From: Gluconacetobacter diazotrophicus PA1 5
Lineage (GTDB): Bacteria; Pseudomonadota; Alphaproteobacteria; Acetobacterales; Acetobacteraceae
DNA length: 64,000 nucleotides
Direction: 5' to 3'
NCBI RefSeq assembly: GCF_000067045.1
Contig: NC_010125.1
Coordinates: forward strand, 3,264,001-3,328,000
The notes beneath the pieces were generated by a model that was not told the DNA's origin, did not search any database, and was given only the letters and a program-made list of their open reading frames with translations. This document shows positions 43,134 through 51,642 of the stretch, piece by piece (position 1 is the stretch's first letter; each line of letters starts with the position of its first letter). Made by a program: the position numbers and the translations under genes.

Positions 43134-44540
43134 TCAGACGCGCGCGGCCCAGCCCAGGTCGCGACGGCAGAGGAAGACAAGGGCAAGGGCGCCGAGCGCT
43201 GCGAAGAAGATGTAGGATTGCAGGAACGCGAACGGTGTCGCCGCCAGCACGTTCACCGGCGACAACGTATTGGCGGACAGCGCAAAGGTGACGCACAGCA
43301 GGCTCCATCGCCCGAAGGCAGGGCGCGGATCGGCCGGCAGCGACAGGAACAGCAGCGAGAACAGCGGCAGCAGGATGCCGTAATGATGTTCCCACGCCAC
43401 CGGCGAGGACGCCGTAAAGCATAGGGCCGCCACCATCAGCGAAGCCACCGCGGACAGTCGGGTGGTCGCGGTCCGCGCCCCCCACAGGCCGGCCACGACC
43501 AGCATCACCATCGACAGCAGCGTCAGGTAATGGACGGGCGGGTCGTAGGGGGCGAAACGCCAGCGGTCCCAGACGAGGTCCGGCCCATTGCCGAGCATAT
43601 GGTTGAGCAGCCCGTTGACCGACTGGTTGGCGTAGAGGCTTTCGCCACGCCGGTCGATAAACGCCAGGACCCGCAGATAGGCGAGCGGCCACGCCCATCC
43701 ATACAGCGATGCCGAGAGCGCATAGCCCACGGCCAGGCAGGCCGCCATCGCCCCGACGAACGGCCTGTCTCGGCGCAGGGCGCCCCAAATCAGGAACAGC
43801 GCCATCTGCGGCTTCACCAGGGCGGAAAGGCCGATCAGCAGGCCGGCCGGCGCCGAGCGGCCCCTGACCAAAGCATAGCAGGCGAAGACGAAGATGGCGT
43901 CGAGAAAGATCTGGATCTGGCCGAGATAGACGGCCCGGATCAGGGGAAAGAAGCAGAAGGTGGCGATCACGGTTGCGGCGGCCAGCCAGAACCGGCTGGA
44001 CCCGCCGTCCGGGGCGGCCGGCAACCGGACCAGCCTGGCGAGTTCCCGGTTCAGCAGGACCATCCCGACCGCCACCGTGATCCAGGCCGCGATGTCGAGA
44101 CTGTCGAGGACCTGGATCGCCGTGTCGCCGTCGAACGGTAGCCAGCGGATCGCCAGCAGCGACGACAGGGGGTACTGGAACTTGATCCCCAGCGCGAAGA
44201 AGAAGTGATCATAGGCATCGCCGCCGGGATGGGCCGCCAGCCAGTCGCGCACGACCAGCATCGGCCCCCAGGAATCGGACCTGGTCAGTTCATGGAGGTG
44301 CCACAGGAAATTGATATTATTGGCGAAGCACACATCGTCATGGGGCAAGGGGACGCCGGTGTGGACCAGGTGCCGATGGACGAGCATGATCACGGCACTG
44401 ATCACCGCCATCAGGAGCGGGATGGCCAGGCAGGCCCGGCGCAGTAACTGCTCGGACCGCCCCCCCACGGAAATGGCTTCGGTGTACGCCAATGCGGGAT
44501 CGGCCACGGAGTCGAGGAGGGAATCGCCGGACACTGACAT
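43134..44540 (-). CDS. Polytopic membrane protein, GT87-like (DUF2029) glycosyltransferase
   Basis: 468 residues with about ten to eleven hydrophobic helices. The first periplasmic loop begins HDDVCFANNINFLW and may hold catalytic acids, as in GT-C enzymes. The middle carries GLSALVKPQMALFLIWGALRRDRP, a block typical of GT87 polyprenyl-phosphate mannosyltransferase-like proteins. Likely transfers a sugar from a polyprenyl donor outside the membrane; the acceptor is unknown. ATG at 44540 chosen because GAGG precedes it; an in-frame TTG lies six codons upstream. Stands alone between tRNA-Asn and an MFS gene. Confidence 0.75.
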   Translation of the reverse strand: MSVSGDSLLDSVADPALAYTEAISVGGRSEQLLRRACLAIPLLMAVISAVIMLVHRHLVHTGVPLPHDDVCFANNINFLWHLHELTRSDSWGPMLVVRDWLAAHPGGDAYDHFFFALGIKFQYPLSSLLAIRWLPFDGDTAIQVLDSLDIAAWITVAVGMVLLNRELARLVRLPAAPDGGSSRFWLAAATVIATFCFFPLIRAVYLGQIQIFLDAIFVFACYALVRGRSAPAGLLIGLSALVKPQMALFLIWGALRRDRPFVGAMAACLAVGYALSASLYGWAWPLAYLRVLAFIDRRGESLYANQSVNGLLNHMLGNGPDLVWDRWRFAPYDPPVHYLTLLSMVMLVVAGLWGARTATTRLSAVASLMVAALCFTASSPVAWEHHYGILLPLFSLLFLSLPADPRPAFGRWSLLCVTFALSANTLSPVNVLAATPFAFLQSYIFFAALGALALVFLCRRDLGWAARV

Positions 44541-44669
44541 GTCTGGACCTCGGGACAAGCAGGGTGTTCCGACGCGCTGAACCCGCAGGCTCGATCCCCG
44601 GTTTCATCACAAAGATACAAAAAGATACAAACCGGTCACGGGGACATGGCACCCGGACGGCGCGCGGAT

Positions 44670-45950
44670 TCATTTTGCCGGTCGAATATCGTCCAGCCGG
44701 TCCAGCCGGCGCAGGGCGGGGAACATCCGCATCCACAGCAGCGTGACGACGATCGTCCCGATCCCGCCCAGCACCACGGCCTCGACCGGGCCGATCAGGC
44801 TGGCCAGCATGCCGCTTTCGAACTCGCCAAGCTGGTTCGACGACCCGATGAACAGCATGTTCACCGCCGATACCCGGCCGCGCATTTCGTCGGGCGTGCG
44901 CAACTGCACCAGCGCGCCGCGCACCACCACGCTGATCACGTCCGCACCCCCCAGGACCGCCAGCGCCAGGATCGACACCGGCAGCGACCGCGACAGGCCG
45001 AACACGATGGTCGCCAGGCCGAAGACCGCCACGGCGGCGAACATCGCATGCCCCGCCCGGCGTGCGGCCAGCGCGCGAACGCCGTGGCGCACGCAGCGCC
45101 CCCAGGGATCCTGGAGAGTGACCGCAGCATCGCCCAGACCGAGCGGCCCGGCATGCAGGATGTCGTTGGCATAGAGCGGCAGCATCGCCGTCGCGCCGCC
45201 CAGCAGCACCGCGAACAGGTCCAGCGAAATCGCGCCCAGCATCTCGGGCTGCGCGCGGATGAAATGCAGGCCGCCCAGCACGGTCGCGATCGTCATGGGG
45301 CGCCGGACCCGCGTGGGCGCCTCCAGACGCATGTTGAAGGTGGCCACGGTCGCCATGCCGAAGCCCACGGCGCATACGCTGTAGGAAAATCCGGCCCCGA
45401 CCCCGTAAAGCAACCCGCCCAGGGACGGGCCCATGATCGACGCGACCTGGAACAGGGACGCCGACAGGGCGCTGGCACGCGGAAACAGCGTGGCCGGCAC
45501 CAGCGCGGGCAGGAATGTCTGCTGGCTGGGCATTTCGAACGTGCGGGCCGTGCCGAACAGCGCGACCATGCCGTAGATCATCGGCGGGGTCAGCCAATGA
45601 TTGAACGATCCCACCGCCATGACCAGGGCGCCGCAGGCCTCCAGCGCTTGGCAGGTCGTGACGACCAGCCGCCGGTCGAAATGATCGGCCACGTGCCCCG
45701 CCACCAGCGTCAGGCAGAACATCGGCAGGAACTGCGCCAGCCCCACCCAGGCCAGGGCCCGCGCGCTATGCGTCAGCATGTAGATCTGCCACCCCACCGC
45801 CACGGCCTGCACCTGCGACGAGAACGCGGACAGGGTCCGCGCCGACAGGAAGGCCATGAAGCCGGGATGGTCGAGCAGCCGGGCCGGACCCTGTGGAAGA
45901 CTTTCGGCCGGCTCGTCGAGCGGGGCCCGTGTGTCGGAATGATCGGACAT
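44670..45950 (-). CDS. MFS transporter, EntS-like exporter family
   Basis: About 427 residues and twelve predicted helices of the MFS_3/EntS type (FMAFLSARTLSAFSSQVQAVAVGWQIY at the first helix; DHFDRRLVV as the loop 2-3 motif). Likely a small-molecule or siderophore exporter by family. Around 45060-45135 the open frame reads through a Trp/Arg/Cys-rich stretch unlike a membrane helix, while another frame gives a more MFS-like LRSL...GAACATAF sequence. A compensated pair of indels is probable. Start is the ATG at 45950; an upstream in-frame extension would run into csaA. Confidence 0.82.
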   Translation of the reverse strand: MSDHSDTRAPLDEPAESLPQGPARLLDHPGFMAFLSARTLSAFSSQVQAVAVGWQIYMLTHSARALAWVGLAQFLPMFCLTLVAGHVADHFDRRLVVTTCQALEACGALVMAVGSFNHWLTPPMIYGMVALFGTARTFEMPSQQTFLPALVPATLFPRASALSASLFQVASIMGPSLGGLLYGVGAGFSYSVCAVGFGMATVATFNMRLEAPTRVRRPMTIATVLGGLHFIRAQPEMLGAISLDLFAVLLGGATAMLPLYANDILHAGPLGLGDAAVTLQDPWGRCVRHGVRALAARRAGHAMFAAVAVFGLATIVFGLSRSLPVSILALAVLGGADVISVVVRGALVQLRTPDEMRGRVSAVNMLFIGSSNQLGEFESGMLASLIGPVEAVVLGGIGTIVVTLLWMRMFPALRRLDRLDDIRPAK

Positions 45951-46067
45951 GGTGCCGAGACCATAGCGGGGTACTGTGCCTTTTCCAGCCATCGGAGCGC
46001 GAATCCGCCCCGCGCGCGGCCGCACGCACGGTTTGCAAAACCGCCGCCGCGCGGGCAAAACCGTCCC

Positions 46068-46433
46068 ATGACAGACATCGCCCCATCCACGCCGCTGCCC
46101 ATGACGGATATCGAGACGTTCTCGCGCCTCGATATCCGCGTCGGCACCATCGTGGAGGCCAGGCCCTTTCCCGCGGCGCGCAAGCCGGCCTGGCAGCTCT
46201 GGATCGATTTCGGCCCCCGGATCGGCATCAAGCAGTCGTCGGCCCAGATCACGGTCCATTACACGCCCGATACGCTGGTCGGGCGCCAGGTCTGCGCCGT
46301 GGTCAATTTTCCGCCGCGCCAGATCGGCCCCTTCCGCAGCGAAGTCCTGACCCTGGGCATGCCCGACGCAAGGGGCGACGTCGTCCTGATCAAACCCGAC
46401 CTGACCGTGCCTGACGGAGGAAAGCTGTTCTGA
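46068..46433 (+). CDS. csaA: tRNA-binding (EMAP/Trbp111-type) protein, CsaA
   Basis: 121 residues forming one OB-fold tRNA-binding domain: FSRLDIRVGTIVEARPFPAARKP, then IGIKQSSAQIT, then NFPPRQIGPFRSEVLTLG, all typical of CsaA. This small dimer has been linked to protein-export chaperoning and tRNA binding. Divergent from the MFS gene across 117 bp. The stop TGA overlaps the first ATG of gpt as TGATG. Confidence 0.92.
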   Translation: MTDIAPSTPLPMTDIETFSRLDIRVGTIVEARPFPAARKPAWQLWIDFGPRIGIKQSSAQITVHYTPDTLVGRQVCAVVNFPPRQIGPFRSEVLTLGMPDARGDVVLIKPDLTVPDGGKLF

Positions 46434-46440
46434 TGGCCAC

Positions 46441-46514
46441 CAACTATGCAACCGTCACCTGGGACCAGGTTCACCGCCAACTACGCAACCGTCACCTGGG
46501 ACCAGCTTCACCGC
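46441..46514 (+). repeat. 37-bp imperfect tandem duplication at the start of gpt
   Basis: Bases 46441-46477 are repeated at 46478-46514 with two mismatches. The copies begin CAACTATGCAACCGTCACCT and CAACTACGCAACCGTCACCT. Since 37 is not a multiple of three, the ATG coupled to csaA (46433) is put out of frame with gpt. With one copy removed the gene would begin MATNYATVTWDQLHR in frame. Confidence 0.9.
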
Positions 46515-46952
46515 GACGCCCGCCTGCTGGCCGAAACCCTGATCCCGCGCGGGCCGTTCAAGGGCATCGTGGCGGTCACGCGCGGGGGCCTGATCCCGGC
46601 CGCCATCATCGCCCGCGAAATCGACTGCCGCCTGATCGAAACGATCTCGGTCGTGACGTACGACGAGGAAGAACAGGGCAAGCCCACCGTCCTGAAGGCC
46701 CCGGCGGCCGCGGGTGACGGCGAGGGCTTCCTGATCATCGACGACCTGGTCGATTCCGGCGTGACGGCACAGATCGTGCGCCAGCTCCTGCCCAAGGCGC
46801 TGTTAGCCTGCCTGTACGCCAAGCCGTCGGGCCGGCCGCTGACCGACCTGTTCGTGGTCGAGGTCCCGCAGGACACCTGGGTGCTGTTCCCCTGGGACAC
46901 CGCGCCCCTGTTCATCCCGCCCCTGGCCCGCAAGTCCGGCACGCCGGGCTGA
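46446..46952 (+). CDS. gpt: Xanthine-guanine phosphoribosyltransferase, start region duplicated
   Basis: Salvages xanthine and guanine to their nucleotides with PRPP. Type I PRTase motif IIDDLVDSGVTA, the xanthine PRT block VAVTRGGLIPAAIIARE, and the C-terminal VPQDTWVLFPWD all match E. coli Gpt. The only frame open through the whole gene begins at an ATG (46446) inside the first duplicated copy. The natural start is probably the ATG at 46433, which overlaps the csaA stop and has GGAGG upstream, but the 37-bp duplication breaks that frame. If real, expression depends on the new ATG; if an assembly error, the gene is intact. Confidence 0.88.
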   Translation: MQPSPGTRFTANYATVTWDQLHRDARLLAETLIPRGPFKGIVAVTRGGLIPAAIIAREIDCRLIETISVVTYDEEEQGKPTVLKAPAAAGDGEGFLIIDDLVDSGVTAQIVRQLLPKALLACLYAKPSGRPLTDLFVVEVPQDTWVLFPWDTAPLFIPPLARKSGTPG

Positions 46953-46960
46953 TCCGCCCG

Positions 46961-47911
46961 ATGCCCCCCGCCCCGCCGCCGTTCGTTCCCGGGACCGAAG
47001 CCTTCAACCCGGCGACCGAGGCCCTGGATACGTGGCCGGTCCCGGTCCAGGTCGCGACGTTGTGGGAGGGACAGATGAACGCGGTGGCGGCCATCCGTCC
47101 GGCACTGGCCGCCATCGCGGCGGCGGTCGAGGCCGCCCTGCCCCGCCTGCGCGCGGGCGGGCGGCTGGCCTATGCCGGCGCCGGCAGTTCGGGCCGGCTG
47201 GCGGCGCAGGACGGCGCGGAACTGGAACCGACCTTCGACTGGCCCGCCGCGCGCACGATCCTGCTGGTTGCCGGCGGCCCCCGCGCCCTGACCGAAGCCG
47301 TGGAAAACGCCGAGGACGATACCGACGCCGCGCGACGGGACGTCGACGCGGCACGGCTGGGCCCGGATGACGTGCTGATCGCGCTGGCGGCCAGCGGGCG
47401 CACCCCCTACACGCTGGCCTGCGTCGATGCGGCGCGGGCGGCCGGCGCGCTTGCGATCGGCATCGCCAACAGCGCGGAGGCCCCGCTGCTGGCACGCAGC
47501 ACCTGCCCGGTCCTGGTCGAGACCGGGGCCGAGGCCATCGCGGGTTCGACGCGCATGAAGGCCGGCACGGCGCAGAAGATCGTGCTGAACCTGCTGTCCA
47601 CCGCGATGATGATCGGGCTGGGCCGCGTGCATGCCGGCCGGATGGTGGACATGCGCGCGCGCAACGAGAAACTGCGCCACCGCGCGGTGCGCATGGTACA
47701 GGACGTGACCGGCTGCACGGCACCGGAGGCCGCCGACGCGCTGGCCCGCACCGATGGACGGGTCAAGCCCGCGATCCTGGTGGCGCTGGGCCTGACGCCG
47801 GACGAGGCCGCGGGCGCTCTGGCCCGCCATGACGGCCGCCTGCGCGGGGCTCTCGGCTCCGTGACGGAAAAATTCCGCCCGGTGCTTGCCAGCGCGCGCA
47901 AGGACTCATAG
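46961..47911 (+). CDS. murQ: N-acetylmuramic acid 6-phosphate etherase
   Basis: SIS-domain enzyme that cleaves the lactyl ether of MurNAc-6-P to GlcNAc-6-P in cell-wall recycling. It has the SIS motif YAGAGSSGRLAAQDGAE, the block VENAEDDTDAA, GSTRMKAGTAQK and MVDMRARNEKL, and a C-terminal UBA-like helical region. 316 residues is normal. Nine bases separate it from gpt. A BadF-type sugar kinase about 6 kb away could act in the same pathway. Confidence 0.94.
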   Translation: MPPAPPPFVPGTEAFNPATEALDTWPVPVQVATLWEGQMNAVAAIRPALAAIAAAVEAALPRLRAGGRLAYAGAGSSGRLAAQDGAELEPTFDWPAARTILLVAGGPRALTEAVENAEDDTDAARRDVDAARLGPDDVLIALAASGRTPYTLACVDAARAAGALAIGIANSAEAPLLARSTCPVLVETGAEAIAGSTRMKAGTAQKIVLNLLSTAMMIGLGRVHAGRMVDMRARNEKLRHRAVRMVQDVTGCTAPEAADALARTDGRVKPAILVALGLTPDEAAGALARHDGRLRGALGSVTEKFRPVLASARKDS

Positions 47912-47925
47912 CTTCCCCGCAGGTT

Positions 47926-48002
47926 CGGGGCGTGGCGCAGCCTGGTAGCGCGCGTGTTTTGGGTACACGAGGCCCCCGGTTCGAGTCCGGGCGCCCCGAC
48001 CA
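47926..48002 (+). tRNA. tRNA-Pro (anticodon TGG)
   Basis: Acceptor CGGGGCG pairs with CGCCCCG. The anticodon stem CGTGT/ACACG holds the loop TTTGGGT with TGG at 47960-47962, the T-loop GTTCGAGTC is present, and CCA is encoded. 77 nt. Confidence 0.98.
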
Positions 48003-48028
48003 GCCGGAAGAAAGGGGAGCTTCATTCC

Positions 48029-48334
48029 ATGCGGGCCCGAATCTACAAGGAACCGAAAACCGCGACCCAGTCCGGTCAGGCGAACACCCACGAATGGGTC
48101 CTGGAATACGGCCAGACGCAGCCGCGCCAGCAGGACCCGCTGATGGGCTGGACCGGCAGCCGCGACACGCGCTCGCAGGTCCGCCTGCGTTTTCCGAATC
48201 GCGAAACCGCGGTCGCCTACGCCGAACGCCACGCCGTGCCCTACGACCTGGAACTGCCGGTTGCACGCGTCCGCAAGCCCAAACTCTATGCCGACAATTT
48301 TCGGTACGACCGGGTCCAGAACTGGACGCACTGA
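48029..48334 (+). CDS. ETC complex I subunit, NDUFS4-like
   Basis: 101 residues matching the alphaproteobacterial homologue of the mitochondrial 18-kDa (NDUFS4) accessory subunit of NADH:ubiquinone oxidoreductase. The N-terminus RIYKEPKTATQSG, the GWTGSRDTRSQVRLRF block and the C-terminal NFRYDRVQNWTH are diagnostic. AGGGGAG precedes the ATG at 48029. It lies between tRNA-Pro and tRNA-Arg, away from the nuo operon, as is common in this class. Peripheral arm, cytosolic side. Confidence 0.9.
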   Translation: MRARIYKEPKTATQSGQANTHEWVLEYGQTQPRQQDPLMGWTGSRDTRSQVRLRFPNRETAVAYAERHAVPYDLELPVARVRKPKLYADNFRYDRVQNWTH

Positions 48335-48395
48335 GTCCGCTCTGGCACAAGACCCCCCTGGCACCGGCCCCTTTGGCACCTGCCTTCCGTCTCGC

Positions 48396-48472
48396 GCGCC
48401 CTTAGCTCAGTTGGATAGAGCAACAGCCTTCTAAGCTGTGGGTCGCTGGTTCGAATCCAGCAGGGCGCGCCA
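48396..48472 (+). tRNA. tRNA-Arg (anticodon TCT)
   Basis: Acceptor GCGCCCT pairs with AGGGCGC. The anticodon stem ACAGC/GCTGT holds the loop CTTCTAA with TCT at 48430-48432, and CCA is encoded. 77 nt. Confidence 0.97.
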
Positions 48473-49205
48473 GAGCCGGCGACCAGCGGCAACGGCAGAC
48501 TTCGACGGGCGGCAAATGCCCCTGCCCCGGTGGTTTCCCCCCAATGTCACCCCGCCTTGTTCCGCCACGGCCATGCCGGCGGACCCACGCGCACGCGTCA
48601 CCGGGGCGCCGGGGCGCCGGGGCGCCTTTCTTTATTTCGTGAATACTTCGCGAAATAAAGAAAGAAATGGCGACAAAATTCACGATTAAGATAGAAAATA
48701 TATTTTTACAGTAAATAATATATCAATACAAGAAAGCGCTTCCGATTTTTAATTGATATTTATTTGTGCACATCAAATAAAATTGCACGCAGCCGTTCTG
48801 AGTTTCGTCGGAAATCGTGGCATTTTTTCTACCCAATCACGATATTTTCATATATTGTGATCAACAACCGCACAGGAATGAAAGGAGTTTCGCTCCATAC
48901 CTCCGTCTATTCACGCGATATTCCGCGTGGCTCGACGCGTTCTCTTCCGGATCGGGGTCCCTGATTCCGGATTTCCATTCGTGTTCGATACATGGATGGC
49001 CGTTCCTGTGCCTATACCTGTTCTGACGGGGTCGTCAGGGCACGGGACCCGCTTCAGCGCCATCGGCGCGCATCCCTACATGATGATTTCGAGATGTCAC
49101 GTCTCGCCAGACCGCATCATCGAACGCAGCTTGCATCGATGCTTCGTAATGAGGCGAAGCCCCTCACCGTTATGTTGGCTGCCTGTTAAAGAGGAGTATC
49201 TCCCC
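48473..49205. other. 733-bp gene-free, partly AT-rich spacer
   Basis: No supported gene. About 48640-48900 is strikingly AT-rich (runs such as AAAATATATTTTTAC and TTAATTGATATTTATTTG) in a chromosome that is otherwise GC-rich. The rest is of ordinary composition. A ribosome site GAGGAG at 49191-49196 belongs to the following MFS gene. The AT-rich part could be a promoter/upstream-activation region for that gene, a binding site for a nucleoid protein, or the remains of acquired DNA. Short reading frames inside it look random. Confidence 0.6.
48603..48664. repeat. GGGGCGCC triplet repeat followed by a perfect 14-bp inverted repeat
   Basis: GGGGCGCC occurs three times head to tail (48603-48626). 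It is followed by CTTTCTTTATTTCG (48626-48639) and its exact complement CGAAATAAAGAAAG (48651-48664) around an 11-base loop. The stem is AT-rich and has no T tail, so it is a weak terminator candidate. It marks the boundary between GC-rich and AT-rich sequence. Confidence 0.75.
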
Positions 49206-50561
49206 TTGACGCAGACAGACGTTCTGTCCGCCCGCCCCTCCTTTGCCGAGAAGCTCGGCATTCCGCGACCGCTCCTGTGGGGGTTCGTGGGATTGCTGCT
49301 GTTCATGGTCGGCGATGGGGTCGAGGCCGGCTATCTGGCCCCCTATCTTGAAAACCACGGCATGTCGTCGCGCGACGTCGCGTTCCTCTTTACCGTCTAT
49401 GGCGTCGCGGTCTCGCTCTCCTCGTGGCTGTCCGGCCCGCTGTCCGACCTGTGGGGCCCCAAGCGGGTCATGTGGATCGGCCTGGCGATCTGGAGCGTCT
49501 TCGAGGTGGTGTTCCTGCTGCTGGGCGTGCAGGTCAATTCCTACCGGATGATGCTGATCGCCTATACGCTGCGCGGCCTGGGCTATCCGCTGTTCGCCTA
49601 CGGCTTCCTGGTCTGGATCGCCGCCGCCACCCCGCCCCGGCAACTGGGATCGGCGGCGGGCTGGTTCTGGTTCGCATTTTCGGGCGGCCTTCCGACCCTG
49701 GGTTCGCTGTTCGCCAGCTTCACCATCCCGGTGATCGGCGAAATGGCCACCTTCTGGTCCTCGCTGGGGCTGGTCGTCGCCGGCGGACTGGTGGCGCTGC
49801 TGCTGACGCATGAAAAGCGGGGTTCGGCGCGCCTGGCGCCGCGCGACGTTTCGGTGCGCGGCATCTTCTTCGGGTCGATCAGCATCCTGTGGCGCGAGCC
49901 CAAGACGTTCGTGGCCATGGTCGTGCGCACCATCGACACGGCGTCGGAATATGCCTTCCTGGTGATCATGCCCAGCTTCTTCACCAAGGTCGTGGGCTTC
50001 ACGCTGTCGCAATGGCTGCAATTGCTGTCCATCGTGTTCCTCAGCAACATCCTGTTCAACCTGGCGTCCGGCATGCTGGCGGACCGGCTGGGGCCACCCC
50101 ACCGTGGTTTCCATCGCGGGCTTCCTTTGGGGGCCGCGGTTTCGGTGCCGGTGTTCTACTACCGGTTGCCCCTTTGGCCCATCACGGCGACTTTCTTTGC
50201 TGGGCCGCCCTTGGCCGGCATCTTCTACGGCGGCGAACCTTGCGGCCTTTCGTGCCGCTGTCGGGGCCTGGTGCCGCAGATCTGCCCGCCGGAAAAGGCG
50301 GCGGCCCTGTCGGCGCTGGGACTTGGTGCCGGCGCCAGCACCTGGGTCGGTCCGGCCATCGTGACCTGGTTCGAATCCTGGCACGGGCTGGAAGGCATCA
50401 TCTGGATCTTCTCGGGCCTGTACGCCTTCGCCGGCCTGCTGACCCTGTACCTGTCGATCCCGGAACACGCCCGCGACTACGCCCGCAAGGCCGCCGCCAA
50501 GGCCAAGGCCCAGCGCGCGCATGGCCAGGACATCTACGAAGGCCGCCCGGCGCTGCACTGA
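49206..50561 (+). CDS. MFS transporter, polyol-permease-like, with several frameshifts
   Basis: About 450 residues and twelve helices. The first helix and loop (MVGDGVEAGYLAPYLENHGMSSRDVAF, split across the membrane) and SGPLSDLWGPKRVMWIGL fit the bacterial polyol permease group. A Lys/Ala-rich tail closes the protein. TTG start at 49206 with GAGGAG nine bases upstream. Between about 50090 and 50275 the open frame gives Pro/Arg/Cys-rich text, while fragments of plausible membrane sequence (VSIAGFLWG, FVPLSG) appear in other frames. At least three single-base indels are needed to restore helices 8-10. The ends are sound, the middle is not. Confidence 0.8.
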   Translation: MTQTDVLSARPSFAEKLGIPRPLLWGFVGLLLFMVGDGVEAGYLAPYLENHGMSSRDVAFLFTVYGVAVSLSSWLSGPLSDLWGPKRVMWIGLAIWSVFEVVFLLLGVQVNSYRMMLIAYTLRGLGYPLFAYGFLVWIAAATPPRQLGSAAGWFWFAFSGGLPTLGSLFASFTIPVIGEMATFWSSLGLVVAGGLVALLLTHEKRGSARLAPRDVSVRGIFFGSISILWREPKTFVAMVVRTIDTASEYAFLVIMPSFFTKVVGFTLSQWLQLLSIVFLSNILFNLASGMLADRLGPPHRGFHRGLPLGAAVSVPVFYYRLPLWPITATFFAGPPLAGIFYGGEPCGLSCRCRGLVPQICPPEKAAALSALGLGAGASTWVGPAIVTWFESWHGLEGIIWIFSGLYAFAGLLTLYLSIPEHARDYARKAAAKAKAQRAHGQDIYEGRPALH

Positions 50562-50582
50562 CCGCCACCCCCGGCCGGAAAC

Positions 50583-50616
50583 AGGGCCCGGTCCCCCACA
50601 GGGGCCGGGCCCTTTT
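50583..50616 (+). terminator. Intrinsic terminator after the polyol-permease-like gene
   Basis: Stem GGGCCCGG...CCCC with GGGG...CCGGGCCC (50584-50612), a single T bulge, loop CACA, followed by four T. Ends the MFS transcript before tRNA-Ser. Confidence 0.85.
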
Positions 50617-50682
50617 CACGTGCGCCCCCGCCCCCCGCCACCTCTGGACACCCGCGGGAAACCACGATAATCCCGATCCGAA

Positions 50683-50772
<90 letters not shown>

Positions 50773-50832
50773 TGAAATGGCTCCAGCCGCTTCCTGAGAA
50801 CATCCGGTTTTCAATCCGCCCCAGGACAGTCT

Positions 50833-51633
50833 ATGCCCAATAATGTCTATTTACGTCCTGCGCTGACAGATATTGTTCACAGCCTTTCCCAATGGCAGAT
50901 ATCCTGGCTTCTCGGCATCGGCGACATCAAGCAGCGTTATTCGCGCTCCAAGCTGGGGCAGTTCTGGATCACCATGAGCATGGTGGTCTTTATTGTTGCG
51001 ATCGGCGTCGTCTACAGCTTCCTGTTCCATCAGTCGATCCACGACTTCCTGCCTTACGTGGCCTGCAATTACGTCGTCTGGAACCTGATTTCGGGCGGGG
51101 TGATGGACAGTTCGACCGCCTTCGTGCAGGCGCAGGATTATATCCGGCAGACGAAGATCCCCCGCTCCGTTTTCGCGTTACGGGTATTGGTCAGGAATTG
51201 CATATTCTTCCTGCATAATTTCCTGATCATTCCCGTCGTTTTTATTGTCATGATGCATCCTGTTTCCTGGACTGTCCTGCTGGCGATCCCCGGTGTGATG
51301 TTCATCATGGGGTGCGGATTTTTCACCTGTCTTTCCATCGGCGTGATCTGCACGCGCTTCCGCGATCTGCCCCAGATCGTCCAGAGCCTGATGCAGTTGC
51401 TGATGTTCGTGACCCCGGTGATGTGGCCGGAAAGCTCGCTCGCGCCGCAGGTGCGGGCCATGATGGCCTACAATCCGTTCACGGCGATCATGCACATGGC
51501 GACCGAGCCCCTGCTGGGAACCGTGCCGAGCCTGCAGGAGTACATGGTCGCCACCCTGGCCTTCCTTCTTCTGATGGTCGGGGGTCTTTGCATTTTCGCC
51601 CGCTTCCGGGCGCGGATCGTCTACTGGCTGTAA
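50833..51633 (+). CDS. wzm: Polysaccharide ABC exporter permease (Wzm-like)
   Basis: 266-residue ABC-2 family permease with six predicted helices. The N-terminal amphipathic block IGDIKQRYSRSKLGQFW is characteristic of Wzm/KpsM/TagG-type exporters of undecaprenyl-linked or lipid-linked polysaccharides. Partner of the ATPase starting 9 bp downstream. The export substrate is not shown; no glycosyltransferases lie alongside. Immediately follows tRNA-Ser. Confidence 0.9.
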   Translation: MPNNVYLRPALTDIVHSLSQWQISWLLGIGDIKQRYSRSKLGQFWITMSMVVFIVAIGVVYSFLFHQSIHDFLPYVACNYVVWNLISGGVMDSSTAFVQAQDYIRQTKIPRSVFALRVLVRNCIFFLHNFLIIPVVFIVMMHPVSWTVLLAIPGVMFIMGCGFFTCLSIGVICTRFRDLPQIVQSLMQLLMFVTPVMWPESSLAPQVRAMMAYNPFTAIMHMATEPLLGTVPSLQEYMVATLAFLLLMVGGLCIFARFRARIVYWL

Positions 51634-51642
51634 CGGTGATCG

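Noticed and set aside
42962-43291. Possible 109-residue gene after tRNA-Asn
   Set aside because: Arg/Gly-rich translation, no ribosome site, overlaps the 3' end of the glycosyltransferase gene; not supported.
48764-48964. Small reading frame in the AT-rich spacer
   Set aside because: No ribosome site and random-looking composition; no family resemblance.
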